Below are positions 1-5,616 of a DNA stretch of 5,616 nucleotides, in pieces. Origin of the DNA: Pseudobdellovibrionaceae bacterium (lineage in GTDB: Bacteria > Bdellovibrionota > Bdellovibrionia > Bdellovibrionales > UBA1609); the NCBI GenBank assembly GCA_026712605.1, contig JAPORL010000063.1:1-5616 (forward strand). Direction: 5' to 3'. The translations under genes were made by a program, and so were the position numbers. The first letter of the stretch is position 1. Each line of letters opens with the position of its first letter. The notes below the pieces were generated by a model that made no database searches, was not told the origin of the DNA, and worked only from the letters and a program-made list of their open reading frames with translations.

Positions 1-26
1 TGTTTGAAAATTCTAGCTTAAATCAG

Positions 27-46
27 ATTCCCGCTTTCGCGGGAAT
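27..46. repeat. Perfect GC-rich palindrome, probable dispersed intergenic repeat
   Basis: The arms ATTCCCGC (27-34) and GCGGGAAT (39-46) pair perfectly over 8 bp around a 4-nt loop. Read on the operon strand the loop is GAAA, a GNRA-type tetraloop. The GC-rich core stands out against the very AT-rich surroundings. The minus-strand context CGTCATTCCCGCGAAAGCGG is a type of short palindromic repeat that I recall as scattered through intergenic regions of many proteobacterial genomes; that is memory, not a search. It lies about 50 nt beyond the batD stop. No U-tract follows on either strand, so it is not a classical intrinsic terminator, although it could protect the mRNA 3' end or assist termination. 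Confidence 0.7.
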
Positions 47-94
47 GACGAGAAGGTTGGAAAAGCTAAACAAGATCACTATATATAATTATAC

Positions 95-1885
95 TTATAA
101 ATGATGGAGAAATTTATTGATCAAGTTTTTCTGCTTTATAAATAAATTTTTTGCCTGATTTAAGGCTAAATCAGAACTTTGAGACTGCGGAGAAAAACTT
201 AAAGCTTCCAGCTTTTTAAACATTATTTCAAATTCTAAATAATATTTTTCCTTTAAATTAGGTGTTAAAGAATTTAAAGCTTGTCTCCAACCAGAAAGTA
301 AATCTTGCATATTAGAGGAAGATAAAACATAAGTCCCTAATTCTATCATACGAATACAAGCTGTTTGCCAATCTTTTTTATCTAATAGTTTTTGTATAAC
401 TACAAATTTATTATTTACTTTTTCCTTTAAAGATTTTTCTCGGTTTAAAAGAAACTTCCTACTAAAAATAGCCAATAAGAAAAGAGCAGTAAAACAAAAT
501 AGAAATAAAAAGAATTTTATCAAATTTTTATAGTTAATAAAAGATGGCCAATAAAAAGTTTCTAAAGCGGTATCATTAAATAAACTCGTTTTAATTTTAT
601 TATTTTCTGGAGTATCTAAAAATGACTCACCTAAATTATTATTAGATTCTCCTTTTTGGACTGAAATTACAAATTCAGGACTTTTATGAGAGATATACCG
701 ATTCGTTTTAGGATTAAATGTACTTAAAGAAAAAGAAGGTATAATTACTTGCCCTGCTTTTTTTGGAATAATAATAAGTTCAAACTCTTTCACACCAATT
801 CCTCTATCAGAAAATTGAGATTTTTTAACTGGAGGATAAACTGTAATAGAAGGAGGAAAAGAAAGAGAAGGTAAATCAATAAACCTAGGATGCCCTGATC
901 CTGAAAAAATAATCTTCAAAGACAGAGGCTCATTCACTGTTCCAGTATTTTTTTTCATTAAGTACTGTATGGAAAAATCTCCCACAGCTCCTGTAAAAGT
1001 TTTATCTAAGCCTTCTGAAGGAAGATCTTGAACTGTGATTTTTCTAACTGGAAAAGATAAAACTTTTCCAGAATTAAAAAAAGAAGACTGTCTGATAGAA
1101 TAAGAGTCTATTTCTAAATCACCCGATCTTATTGGAAATAACCATGCGCTGTCTATTAACTGTTTTCTATAAAGTGTATTACCTATAATTTCTGAACCTA
1201 TATTTGGATTTTTAATATCTAATTTTTCTTTCCAAAAACCCTTTAGCTTAGGTAAATTAAGCAGTTCAAAATGGATAGAGCTAGAGCTTGATAGTATAAA
1301 CCAATCCGCTTTTAATCTTTCTGATTTAAAAATAGAATTAGCGCTTAACTCTAGTTTTAATTTTACATCTCCTTTTGATTTATCAGAAAATATATCTGGC
1401 AAATTTCCAAAACCTTTAAATATTGAATCAGGAAAATTAAAAGGATCTGGGATATTAAATGGAAAATTGGGAATAGATCCAGGAGCTTGACCAGAACTTG
1501 AAGAATTGTCCTTAACAACTGTTATAGAAATGGCTTGAGTTTGTAAATCTTTATCATCCGCCTTTACTTTTAAAGCAGGTATTTTAAAAACACCTATGGC
1601 TTTAGGCTGTAGACGATAGTTTTTTAAGAGAGTTTTTGTTCTACTCATTTTACCATTTATAATTTGAACAGAACTTTGTTGAGAGCTAAACTCATCTAAA
1701 AAATAAAAATCTTTTAATTGGATTATATCTGGAACTTCAATCTGCTGAGGAATAGATTTGTTAGATTTAAACTGTAAAGTTAAAACAAAGGTTTCATTAA
1801 GACCCACTTCATTTTTATCTACAAAATATTTAAATTGTAGAGCTTGTGTTAATAGAGGAAAAAATAAAAGTAATAAAAATCTCAT
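95..1885 (-). CDS. batD: BatD family protein (secreted β-rich domain, C-terminal TM helix, cytoplasmic tail)
   Basis: This 596-residue protein is the last gene of the Bat operon. It begins with a short signal peptide (MRFLLLLFFPLLTQA, likely cleavage near residue 15), followed by a β-rich extracytoplasmic region to about residue 440. One TM helix spans about 454-476, followed by basic residues (RKFLLNREK) and a helical cytoplasmic tail of about 120 residues. BatD hallmarks are the early block VGLNETFVLTLQ (27-38), a Phe/Pro/Asn/Asp-rich linker at 139-166 of the kind common in this family, the block TGAVGDFSI (298-306), and SGSGHPRFIDLPSL (328-341). Length is normal for the family. The ATG directly abuts the batC stop (TAG then ATG) and has a strong SD (AAGGA, 7 nt spacing) within the batC end. 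It probably interacts with BatA/BatB in the envelope; no biochemical activity is established. Nothing appears truncated. Confidence 0.9.
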   Translation of the reverse strand: MRFLLLLFFPLLTQALQFKYFVDKNEVGLNETFVLTLQFKSNKSIPQQIEVPDIIQLKDFYFLDEFSSQQSSVQIINGKMSRTKTLLKNYRLQPKAIGVFKIPALKVKADDKDLQTQAISITVVKDNSSSSGQAPGSIPNFPFNIPDPFNFPDSIFKGFGNLPDIFSDKSKGDVKLKLELSANSIFKSERLKADWFILSSSSSIHFELLNLPKLKGFWKEKLDIKNPNIGSEIIGNTLYRKQLIDSAWLFPIRSGDLEIDSYSIRQSSFFNSGKVLSFPVRKITVQDLPSEGLDKTFTGAVGDFSIQYLMKKNTGTVNEPLSLKIIFSGSGHPRFIDLPSLSFPPSITVYPPVKKSQFSDRGIGVKEFELIIIPKKAGQVIIPSFSLSTFNPKTNRYISHKSPEFVISVQKGESNNNLGESFLDTPENNKIKTSLFNDTALETFYWPSFINYKNLIKFFLFLFCFTALFLLAIFSRKFLLNREKSLKEKVNNKFVVIQKLLDKKDWQTACIRMIELGTYVLSSSNMQDLLSGWRQALNSLTPNLKEKYYLEFEIMFKKLEALSFSPQSQSSDLALNQAKNLFIKQKNLINKFLHHL

Positions 1886-2716
1886 CTACCAATCCTTCCC
1901 TGTTTTATCTCCAAAAGTTTTTATATCTTGATAAAATCTCGTTCTCACTTTATTTTCTTGTTTTTGAACCTCCTCTAAAATGGCTTTTTGCTCTCTTTCG
2001 GTCAAAGGTTTTTTATTAGTTTGCTCTACTTTTTCAGATTGATCAGGATCATCAAGTTGATTCTGATTTTCTTCAGCCTTACTTTCAGAATCTCTTTTTT
2101 CATTTTCTTGAGATTGATTTTGATCAGATTCTTTTTGATCTTTTTCTATATCCTTTGAAGAGGAGTTTTCTTGTTGGTTTTCTTTAGATTGATCACTATC
2201 AGAACCGCTAGATTGATTTTTACTTTCTGAATCCTTATTATTTGAACCTTGACCCTTTTCCTGCTCTTGATTTTTAAAAAGCAGTTCTATATTTGTTTTT
2301 ATTTCTTTTTCTTTATATTTAAACTTTAAAGCCGATTGATAATTTTTTAAAGCTTTATCTCTATCCCCTAAGCGTCCGTAAAGTTCTGCCTGATTAAAGT
2401 AAGAAAAAAATACCCCTATATCTTGATTTTTAGATTCAGATATTATTTTATAAATTTCAAAGGCTCTTAAAGGCTGTTTTAATAAATCATAACTCAAGCC
2501 CAGATTCAAATACGATCGATTATCTAAAGCCCCTTCCTCAACATTTTGTTTAAAATACTTGTTAGCTGAAACAAAATCCTGATTTCTGAAAGCTTTAATC
2601 GCTTGTTCATTTAAAGAACTATTATTAAAATAAAATAATACTAAACATAAAATAAATACAATAAAAAATATAAAAATCAAAATTTCAAAAACAGAAAAAA
2701 TTTTGTATAGTTTCAT
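1886..2716 (-). CDS. batC: BatC-like membrane-anchored TPR protein
   Basis: This 276-residue protein has an N-terminal TM helix (about 8-30) and then about three TPR-type helical hairpins. These are residues 34-64, 65-98 and 99-135; the best has the pattern QAELYGRLGDRDKALKNYQS at 109-128. A long hydrophilic Glu/Gln/Ser/Asn/Lys/Asp linker covers about 150-236. The conserved-looking end is LTEREQKAILEEVQKQENK (238-256), finishing in GKDW. TPRs mediate protein contacts, and in Bat operons BatC sits between the vWA proteins and BatD. The C-terminal helix with a KDW ending matches BatC proteins I know from Bacteroidetes-type clusters. The N-terminal anchor is unlikely to be a cleaved signal peptide because it lacks a clear cleavage motif. 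The SD is AGGGA, 8 nt before the ATG, and the start lies 1 nt after the batB stop. In some bacteria this TPR part is fused to BatB; here it is separate. Confidence 0.86.
   Translation of the reverse strand: MKLYKIFSVFEILIFIFFIVFILCLVLFYFNNSSLNEQAIKAFRNQDFVSANKYFKQNVEEGALDNRSYLNLGLSYDLLKQPLRAFEIYKIISESKNQDIGVFFSYFNQAELYGRLGDRDKALKNYQSALKFKYKEKEIKTNIELLFKNQEQEKGQGSNNKDSESKNQSSGSDSDQSKENQQENSSSKDIEKDQKESDQNQSQENEKRDSESKAEENQNQLDDPDQSEKVEQTNKKPLTEREQKAILEEVQKQENKVRTRFYQDIKTFGDKTGKDW
1893..1897 (-). promoter_or_regulatory. Ribosome binding site for batD, inside the batC 3' end
   Basis: On the minus strand AAGGA, within GGGAAGGATTGG, lies 7 nt before the batD ATG at 1883-1885. It is built from the codons for the final K-D-W residues of BatC (AAG GAT TGG). 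This supports the chosen BatD start and coupling to batC translation. Confidence 0.8.
2009..2269 (-). repeat. Low-complexity Glu/Gln/Ser/Asp/Lys-rich linker coding segment in batC
   Basis: BatC residues about 150-236 are almost entirely E, Q, S, N, K and D, with recurring short units such as DQSKEN, NQSQEN and DPDQSE. In the DNA this appears as imperfect repeats of GATTGAT/GATCA-type words, for example around 2112, 2187 and 2211. It reads as an unstructured spacer between the TPR domain and the conserved C-terminal helix. The units are irregular and stay in frame. Confidence 0.7.
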
Positions 2717-2717
2717 T

Positions 2718-3740
2718 TTAATTTTCCCTGATACTTAACTTTCTATCATTTAATAACAGTTCAAATAAAGCGAGAAAAAAAGCCACCAATAAAAACCATT
2801 GATAGTATTCTTTTTTTTGAATAAATTCATTTTTCTCAAATTCTGATTTTTTAAGAGTATCTAAATCTTTTTTTAACTTCTCTATGGATTGACTGCCATA
2901 ACTTAAATGATAGTAAGAGCCTTTCCCCCATTTTGCAAAATTTTTTAAAGACTCTGGCTGTAGACGGCTTATAACTAATTTTCCAGAGCTATCTTTTTTA
3001 TACTCCTTTATATTATTTTTATAATCTCTAATAGGAATAATTCCTCCCTTTTGAGTCCCAACAGACAAAGTAAAAATTCTTAATTCCTCTTCAGAAACTA
3101 AAGATTTAATAATATTATAAGTTTTAGCAGAATGATCTTCCCCATCAGAAGCTAATAAAATCACTTTCAAAGCCGATTCTTTTTGTTTTAAGCCTTCAAA
3201 AACCTGAGCGCTTAACTGAAAAGCTCTTTCAAAATTAGTTCCCTGATTACTTAAATAATCTACGGATAAATCATTCAAATAGGATTTAATAGCTGTTAGA
3301 TCATTAGTAAAAGGGCTAGCCAAAACAGAAGAGTTTGCAAAAAAAGCCAAAGCCACTTGATCTCCTGAAGATAAATCTAACAAACGATTTAATTCTTTCT
3401 TTAAAAAATCTAAACGGCTGGGAAGAACATCTTCTACTAACATACTATTAGAAATATCAACTAAAAGTAAAATAGAAATACCTTTATTTGGAAGTTCAAT
3501 TTTTTCTCCTAAGCCTTGAGGTCGAGCAAGAGCTAAAATTACAAAAATTAAAACAAAAAATTTTAAAACTATCTTTATACTTCGTTTTCTATTACTAATA
3601 GAAAAGCGTAAAGAGTTATCTTGTTTTCCTAACCATTTTTTTATTTTTTTATTTCTATATAAAACACGAAAAATGTATAAAAGAACAAGAATAAGAAGAA
3701 TAAAAAACCAATAAAAATATTCTGTATTTTTAAAAAACAT
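2718..3740 (-). CDS. batB: BatB-type vWA-domain membrane protein
   Basis: This 340-residue second vWA protein of the operon has TM helices at about 8-26 and 57-73, the latter ending in the family motif LARPQ (71-75). A vWA domain covers about 88-290 and a C-terminal TM helix about 314-330. The MIDAS metal site looks complete: D95-x-S97-x-S99 in DISNSM, T168 in QGTNF, and D199 in the SDGED strand. An Mg-dependent adhesion-type interaction, with a Bat partner or a MoxR ATPase, is therefore possible. The vWA domain probably faces the periplasm, between TM2 and TM3. Length and architecture fit BatB; a TPR extension, fused in some species, is absent and supplied by the next gene. BatB is clearly a paralogue of the upstream BatA. 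The start ATG lies 2 nt after the batA stop and has an AGAGG SD. Assigning batB rather than batA rests on gene order and the shorter, more divergent N-terminus. Confidence 0.9.
   Translation of the reverse strand: MFFKNTEYFYWFFILLILVLLYIFRVLYRNKKIKKWLGKQDNSLRFSISNRKRSIKIVLKFFVLIFVILALARPQGLGEKIELPNKGISILLLVDISNSMLVEDVLPSRLDFLKKELNRLLDLSSGDQVALAFFANSSVLASPFTNDLTAIKSYLNDLSVDYLSNQGTNFERAFQLSAQVFEGLKQKESALKVILLASDGEDHSAKTYNIIKSLVSEEELRIFTLSVGTQKGGIIPIRDYKNNIKEYKKDSSGKLVISRLQPESLKNFAKWGKGSYYHLSYGSQSIEKLKKDLDTLKKSEFEKNEFIQKKEYYQWFLLVAFFLALFELLLNDRKLSIREN
2725..2729 (-). promoter_or_regulatory. Ribosome binding site for batC
   Basis: Minus-strand AGGGA lies 8 nt before the batC ATG (2714-2716), within the last codons of batB. 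It supports this start over any later Met. Confidence 0.75.
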
Positions 3741-3742
3741 TT

Positions 3743-4756
3743 TTATAAACCTCTAAAAAATACAGTAATAGATAAAAAAACAGATAATAAATATAAAATA
3801 AATCCTATTAACAAAATATTTTCAAAATATTCTGTATATTTTGTCCATTTATCAATTTTTATTTCATAGGTTTCCAACTCACTCACTTTATTGAAAATGT
3901 TCTGTAAAGAATATAAATTATTAGCCATAAAAAACTCTCCTCCTGTTTGTTGAGAGATTTTTTTCATCAGCTCTTCGTTAATCCGACTTTTAATTCTAAC
4001 CTTTCTATAAACTTTTCTTCCTAAAAGGTCTTTATCTTCTATTGTAACAAAAAATTGACCGCTTTTTTTACCTAATCCAATTGTATAAACTTTTATTTCA
4101 TTTTGTTTTACCAGTCCTAAAGCTGTTTCTGGATCAATAAAACCGGCATTATTTTCTCCATCCGTTAAAAAAATAAGAACACGACTTTTTTTAGGAGAAT
4201 ACTGCAAGCGAGCTGTTGCATTTGCTAAAGCTACCCCAATAGCTGTTCCTCCTTCAACAGTAGAATAAGATTTTATTCCTAAAAGATTTTTTTTTAATAG
4301 GTCATGATCATAAGTGAGAGGAGTTTTTGTAAAAGACTCTCCAGCAAAAACAATCAATCCTATTCTATCATAAGGTCTTCCTTCAATAAATTTTTTCACA
4401 ACTTCTTTAGAAGCTGATAAACGAGTGATAGAAGGACCCATATCCTCTATCATCATGCTTAAAGAAATATCCATAGCAATCATAATATCTAAACCCTCTT
4501 GGCTTTGATGAGAGGCTTGCTCTGCGCTTTGAGGTCTAGCTAAAGCAAAAATCAAAGCAAGCAAAGATAAAGCTATTAAAAAATTGGGTATAAAAATCAA
4601 CTGAGCTCTCAAAGAAATAGGGCTATTCGCAAATAAATTGAGATCGCTATAAAAAAAAGTTCCTTTTTTTTTATTAAAAAATAAATACAAAAAAGCTACT
4701 GCTAGTAAAGCTAATAAAATAAAAGCAAGAGGACTATGCCATTCAAATTGTCCCAT
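3743..4756 (-). CDS. batA: BatA-type vWA-domain membrane protein
   Basis: This 337-residue protein has an N-terminal BatA module: TM helix about 8-27, a short basic/soluble segment with FFYSDLNLF (34-42), and TM helix about 52-73 ending in ALARPQ (71-76). A vWA domain (about 88-295) and a C-terminal TM helix (about 311-334) follow. MIDAS residues are all visible: D96-x-S98-x-S100 in DISLSM, T171 in EGGTAIG, and D199 in FLTDGEN. The vWA fold probably lies on the periplasmic side and contacts other Bat proteins; MoxR-family ATPases are the known functional partners of such proteins. Length is typical of BatA. The ATG overlaps the stop of the upstream gene by one base (TAATG) and has an AAGGA SD. 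Nothing is truncated and the MIDAS is intact, so the protein should be functional. Confidence 0.93.
   Translation of the reverse strand: MGQFEWHSPLAFILLALLAVAFLYLFFNKKKGTFFYSDLNLFANSPISLRAQLIFIPNFLIALSLLALIFALARPQSAEQASHQSQEGLDIMIAMDISLSMMIEDMGPSITRLSASKEVVKKFIEGRPYDRIGLIVFAGESFTKTPLTYDHDLLKKNLLGIKSYSTVEGGTAIGVALANATARLQYSPKKSRVLIFLTDGENNAGFIDPETALGLVKQNEIKVYTIGLGKKSGQFFVTIEDKDLLGRKVYRKVRIKSRINEELMKKISQQTGGEFFMANNLYSLQNIFNKVSELETYEIKIDKWTKYTEYFENILLIGFILYLLSVFLSITVFFRGL
3750..3754 (-). promoter_or_regulatory. Ribosome binding site for batB
   Basis: Minus-strand AGAGG lies 9 nt before the batB ATG (3738-3740), inside the last codons of batA (the R-G near its C-terminus). It supports translational coupling and the start choice. 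Confidence 0.72.
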
Positions 4757-5583
4757 TATTTTAAATCCTTATTCTCATCTATTAAAAACACTAACTTTTG
4801 ACAAAATTTTTTAAGATCAAAGTAAATTTTTGTAGACAGCTTATCTTTATTAAATCCTGACATTTCACTTAAAAACTGATAAATATTTCTTCCTTCTTTT
4901 TTATAAAGAGTGGGATGATATTTTTTTAAATTTTTCATGATTTGTTTATCCGTTTTATTTAAAGCTGGAATAAATAAGCTATCTTCTAAAAAAGTTTTAA
5001 ATATTTTATCTAAATATTTGATAGAATGTATAAGATCTTTTTGCTCTCTTCTTAAATTAACAACAAAAAATTTAGAAGCCTTTAAATGATTACCTCGTTT
5101 TAAAATAGATTTAAGAAATTTTCTCCTTTTAAAAAAGCGAAAAGTAAATAACAAAATAAAATAAGCTATAACAATAAAAGATAAACTGATACTAAAAGTG
5201 TACCAAAAATCAGGCTTTAAGCGAAAAGGGCCGTAAGGACCATAAGCTTTAGTTTCTTTTTTAGTTAAAACAGATTGAATCTCAAATGAAAGATTATCTA
5301 TTTGAATTTTATTTTGTCCATCCGTGATATAAAATTTTTTATCAAACAAGCCGGTTTTATAAGGAACAACTTTTAAGGCTAAAAAATAATCCTCTTTCTT
5401 AAGAGTTTCCAATACAACTAAAGAATAATCATCTTTTCTATCTAAAAACTCTATCTTAATAGGCTCTTTGAGCTCTAGCTTTGTCTGTCCATCACATAAT
5501 AAATTAAGAGTATCTCCTACAGTCAGTTTATCTGGGACTCTTTTAAAATAACAATGCCAATCTTTTTCTATTTTTTTTTTATA
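4756..5583 (-). CDS. Bat-operon β-domain/TM/helical protein, DUF4381-like position; 5' end unresolved
   Basis: The open frame runs from just after an in-frame TAA (5584-5586) to the TAA at 4756-4758, 275 codons. The only canonical in-frame start is a TTG at 5410-5412 (218 residues), but it lacks an SD. The 57 codons before it read as good protein (PDKLTVGDTLNLLCDGQTK and onward, the first strands of an Ig-like β domain), so coding almost certainly begins upstream. From residue 1 at 5583, the β domain covers about 10-105, GPYGPF lies at 115-120, one TM helix at about 126-149 is followed by basic RFFKRRK, and a helical cytoplasmic domain of about 120 residues follows. Gene position before batA and the Pro/Trp-TM-basic-helix pattern resemble DUF4381 proteins of MoxR/Bat clusters, but I cannot confirm homology. 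No signal peptide is visible although the β domain should be periplasmic. The gene may use an unusual start, be broken, or carry an assembly error. Confidence 0.65.
   Translation of the reverse strand, partial: YKKKIEKDWHCYFKRVPDKLTVGDTLNLLCDGQTKLELKEPIKIEFLDRKDDYSLVVLETLKKEDYFLALKVVPYKTGLFDKKFYITDGQNKIQIDNLSFEIQSVLTKKETKAYGPYGPFRLKPDFWYTFSISLSFIVIAYFILLFTFRFFKRRKFLKSILKRGNHLKASKFFVVNLRREQKDLIHSIKYLDKIFKTFLEDSLFIPALNKTDKQIMKNLKKYHPTLYKKEGRNIYQFLSEMSGFNKDKLSTKIYFDLKKFCQKLVFLIDENKDLK
4766..4770 (-). promoter_or_regulatory. Ribosome binding site for batA
   Basis: Minus-strand AAGGA lies 9 nt before the batA ATG (4754-4756), within the C-terminal codons of the upstream gene. Combined with the TAATG overlap it indicates termination-reinitiation coupling. 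Confidence 0.78.
5571..5580 (-). other. A10 homopolymer at the 5' end of the pre-batA gene
   Basis: Ten consecutive T on the plus strand, A10 in the message, lie 3 nt downstream of the in-frame TAA at 5584-5586. Such tracts are prone to polymerase slippage and to sequencing or assembly indels. One added A would join the downstream frame to the upstream reading KLFLEKEFNIKKK, but that frame also lacks a start codon and is closed by a TAA at 5610-5612, so an indel alone does not repair the gene. Confidence 0.6.
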
Positions 5584-5616
5584 TTAAACTCTTTTTCTAA
5601 AAAAAGTTTTTAAAGT
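5584..5616 (-). CDS. Possible C-terminal tail of an upstream gene (DUF58-type candidate), partial
   Basis: Entering from the window edge, one minus-strand frame reads TLKTFFRKRV and stops at TAA (5584-5586). A basic FFRKR-type ending right before the next Bat gene would suit the DUF58 protein that usually sits between MoxR and the DUF4381/BatA genes. Ten codons are far too few to identify a protein, and the same frame continues into the downstream gene after the stop. It could equally be the interrupted N-terminal part of that gene, or non-coding. The DUF58 assignment is inference from operon order. Confidence 0.3.
   Translation of the reverse strand, partial: TLKTFFRKRV

Noticed and set aside
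27..46. Palindrome as an intrinsic terminator for the operon
   Set aside because: The stem is good, but no U-rich run follows on either strand (CTGATTTAAGC on the minus strand, GACGAGAAGG on the plus strand).
1..94. Small gene or ncRNA in the region downstream of batD
   Set aside because: No start codon with an SD and meaningful frame, and no RNA fold beyond the short palindrome, could be supported.
154..174. Inverted repeat CTGATTT/AAATCAG with a 6-nt spacer
   Set aside because: It lies inside the batD tail coding sequence, is AT-rich and short, and is within what chance gives in such a composition.
2009..2269. batC low-complexity DNA as a phase-variable simple repeat or CRISPR-like array
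   Set aside because: The units are irregular with no fixed period or spacers, and the frame is preserved throughout. It fits a disordered linker better.
5410..5412. TTG as the true start of the pre-batA gene
   Set aside because: There is no Shine-Dalgarno before it, and the in-frame sequence upstream encodes the first half of the same β domain. Starting here would cut the domain.
5418..5432. Minus-strand ATG at 5430-5432 as an alternative start
   Set aside because: It is out of frame with the gene and meets TAG (5418-5420) after four codons.
95..5583. Plus-strand genes overlapping the operon
   Set aside because: The minus-strand genes account for the region with recognised domains and SDs, and I saw no long plus-strand frame with supporting signals.

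Overview
The window holds most of a Bat (Bacteroides aerotolerance-type) operon. All five substantial genes lie on the minus strand, so transcription runs from high to low coordinates. In transcription order they are: a β-domain/TM/helical protein resembling the DUF4381 slot (4756-5583, 5' end unclear), BatA with a vWA domain (3743-4756), BatB with a vWA domain (2718-3740), BatC with TPRs (1886-2716) and BatD (95-1885). A ten-codon tail of a further upstream gene, possibly the DUF58 protein usual in these clusters, may occupy 5584-5616. No rRNA, tRNA, CRISPR or transposase is visible.

The four downstream genes are packed with almost no spacing: stop and start codons overlap by 1 nt, or are separated by 2, 1 and 0 nt. 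Each has a clear Shine-Dalgarno sequence inside the 3' end of the preceding gene, which points to one translationally coupled polycistronic unit. No promoter is visible, so it must lie beyond 5616, where a MoxR ATPase gene and the DUF58 gene would be expected. The only non-coding stretch of note is positions 1-94, downstream of batD. It carries a perfect GC-rich palindrome of the dispersed-repeat type and no convincing terminator.

How the genes work together: from family knowledge, MoxR AAA+ ATPases act with vWA proteins. BatA and BatB would be inner-membrane proteins with MIDAS metal-binding vWA domains. BatC is membrane-anchored with TPRs, for protein-protein contacts. BatD is a secreted β-rich protein with one C-terminal TM helix and a cytoplasmic tail. 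Together they probably form an envelope complex. The name suggests oxygen tolerance, but the biochemical role is unsettled and stress or envelope maintenance is equally plausible.

The DNA is strongly AT-rich, with Lys/Asn/Ile/Phe-heavy proteins, mostly TAA stops, TGG for Trp (standard code) and canonical SD motifs. This fits a low-GC Gram-negative bacterium. The Bat cluster with a separate BatC, plus the CGTCATTCCCGC palindrome, suggests a proteobacterium, Bdellovibrionota or another host-associated lineage, but I cannot fix the taxon. The most unusual part is the 5' end of the first gene. Convincing coding sequence extends 57 codons upstream of the only canonical in-frame start (a TTG at 5410-5412), up to an in-frame TAA beside an A10 tract. 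No usable start codon, SD or signal peptide is visible there.
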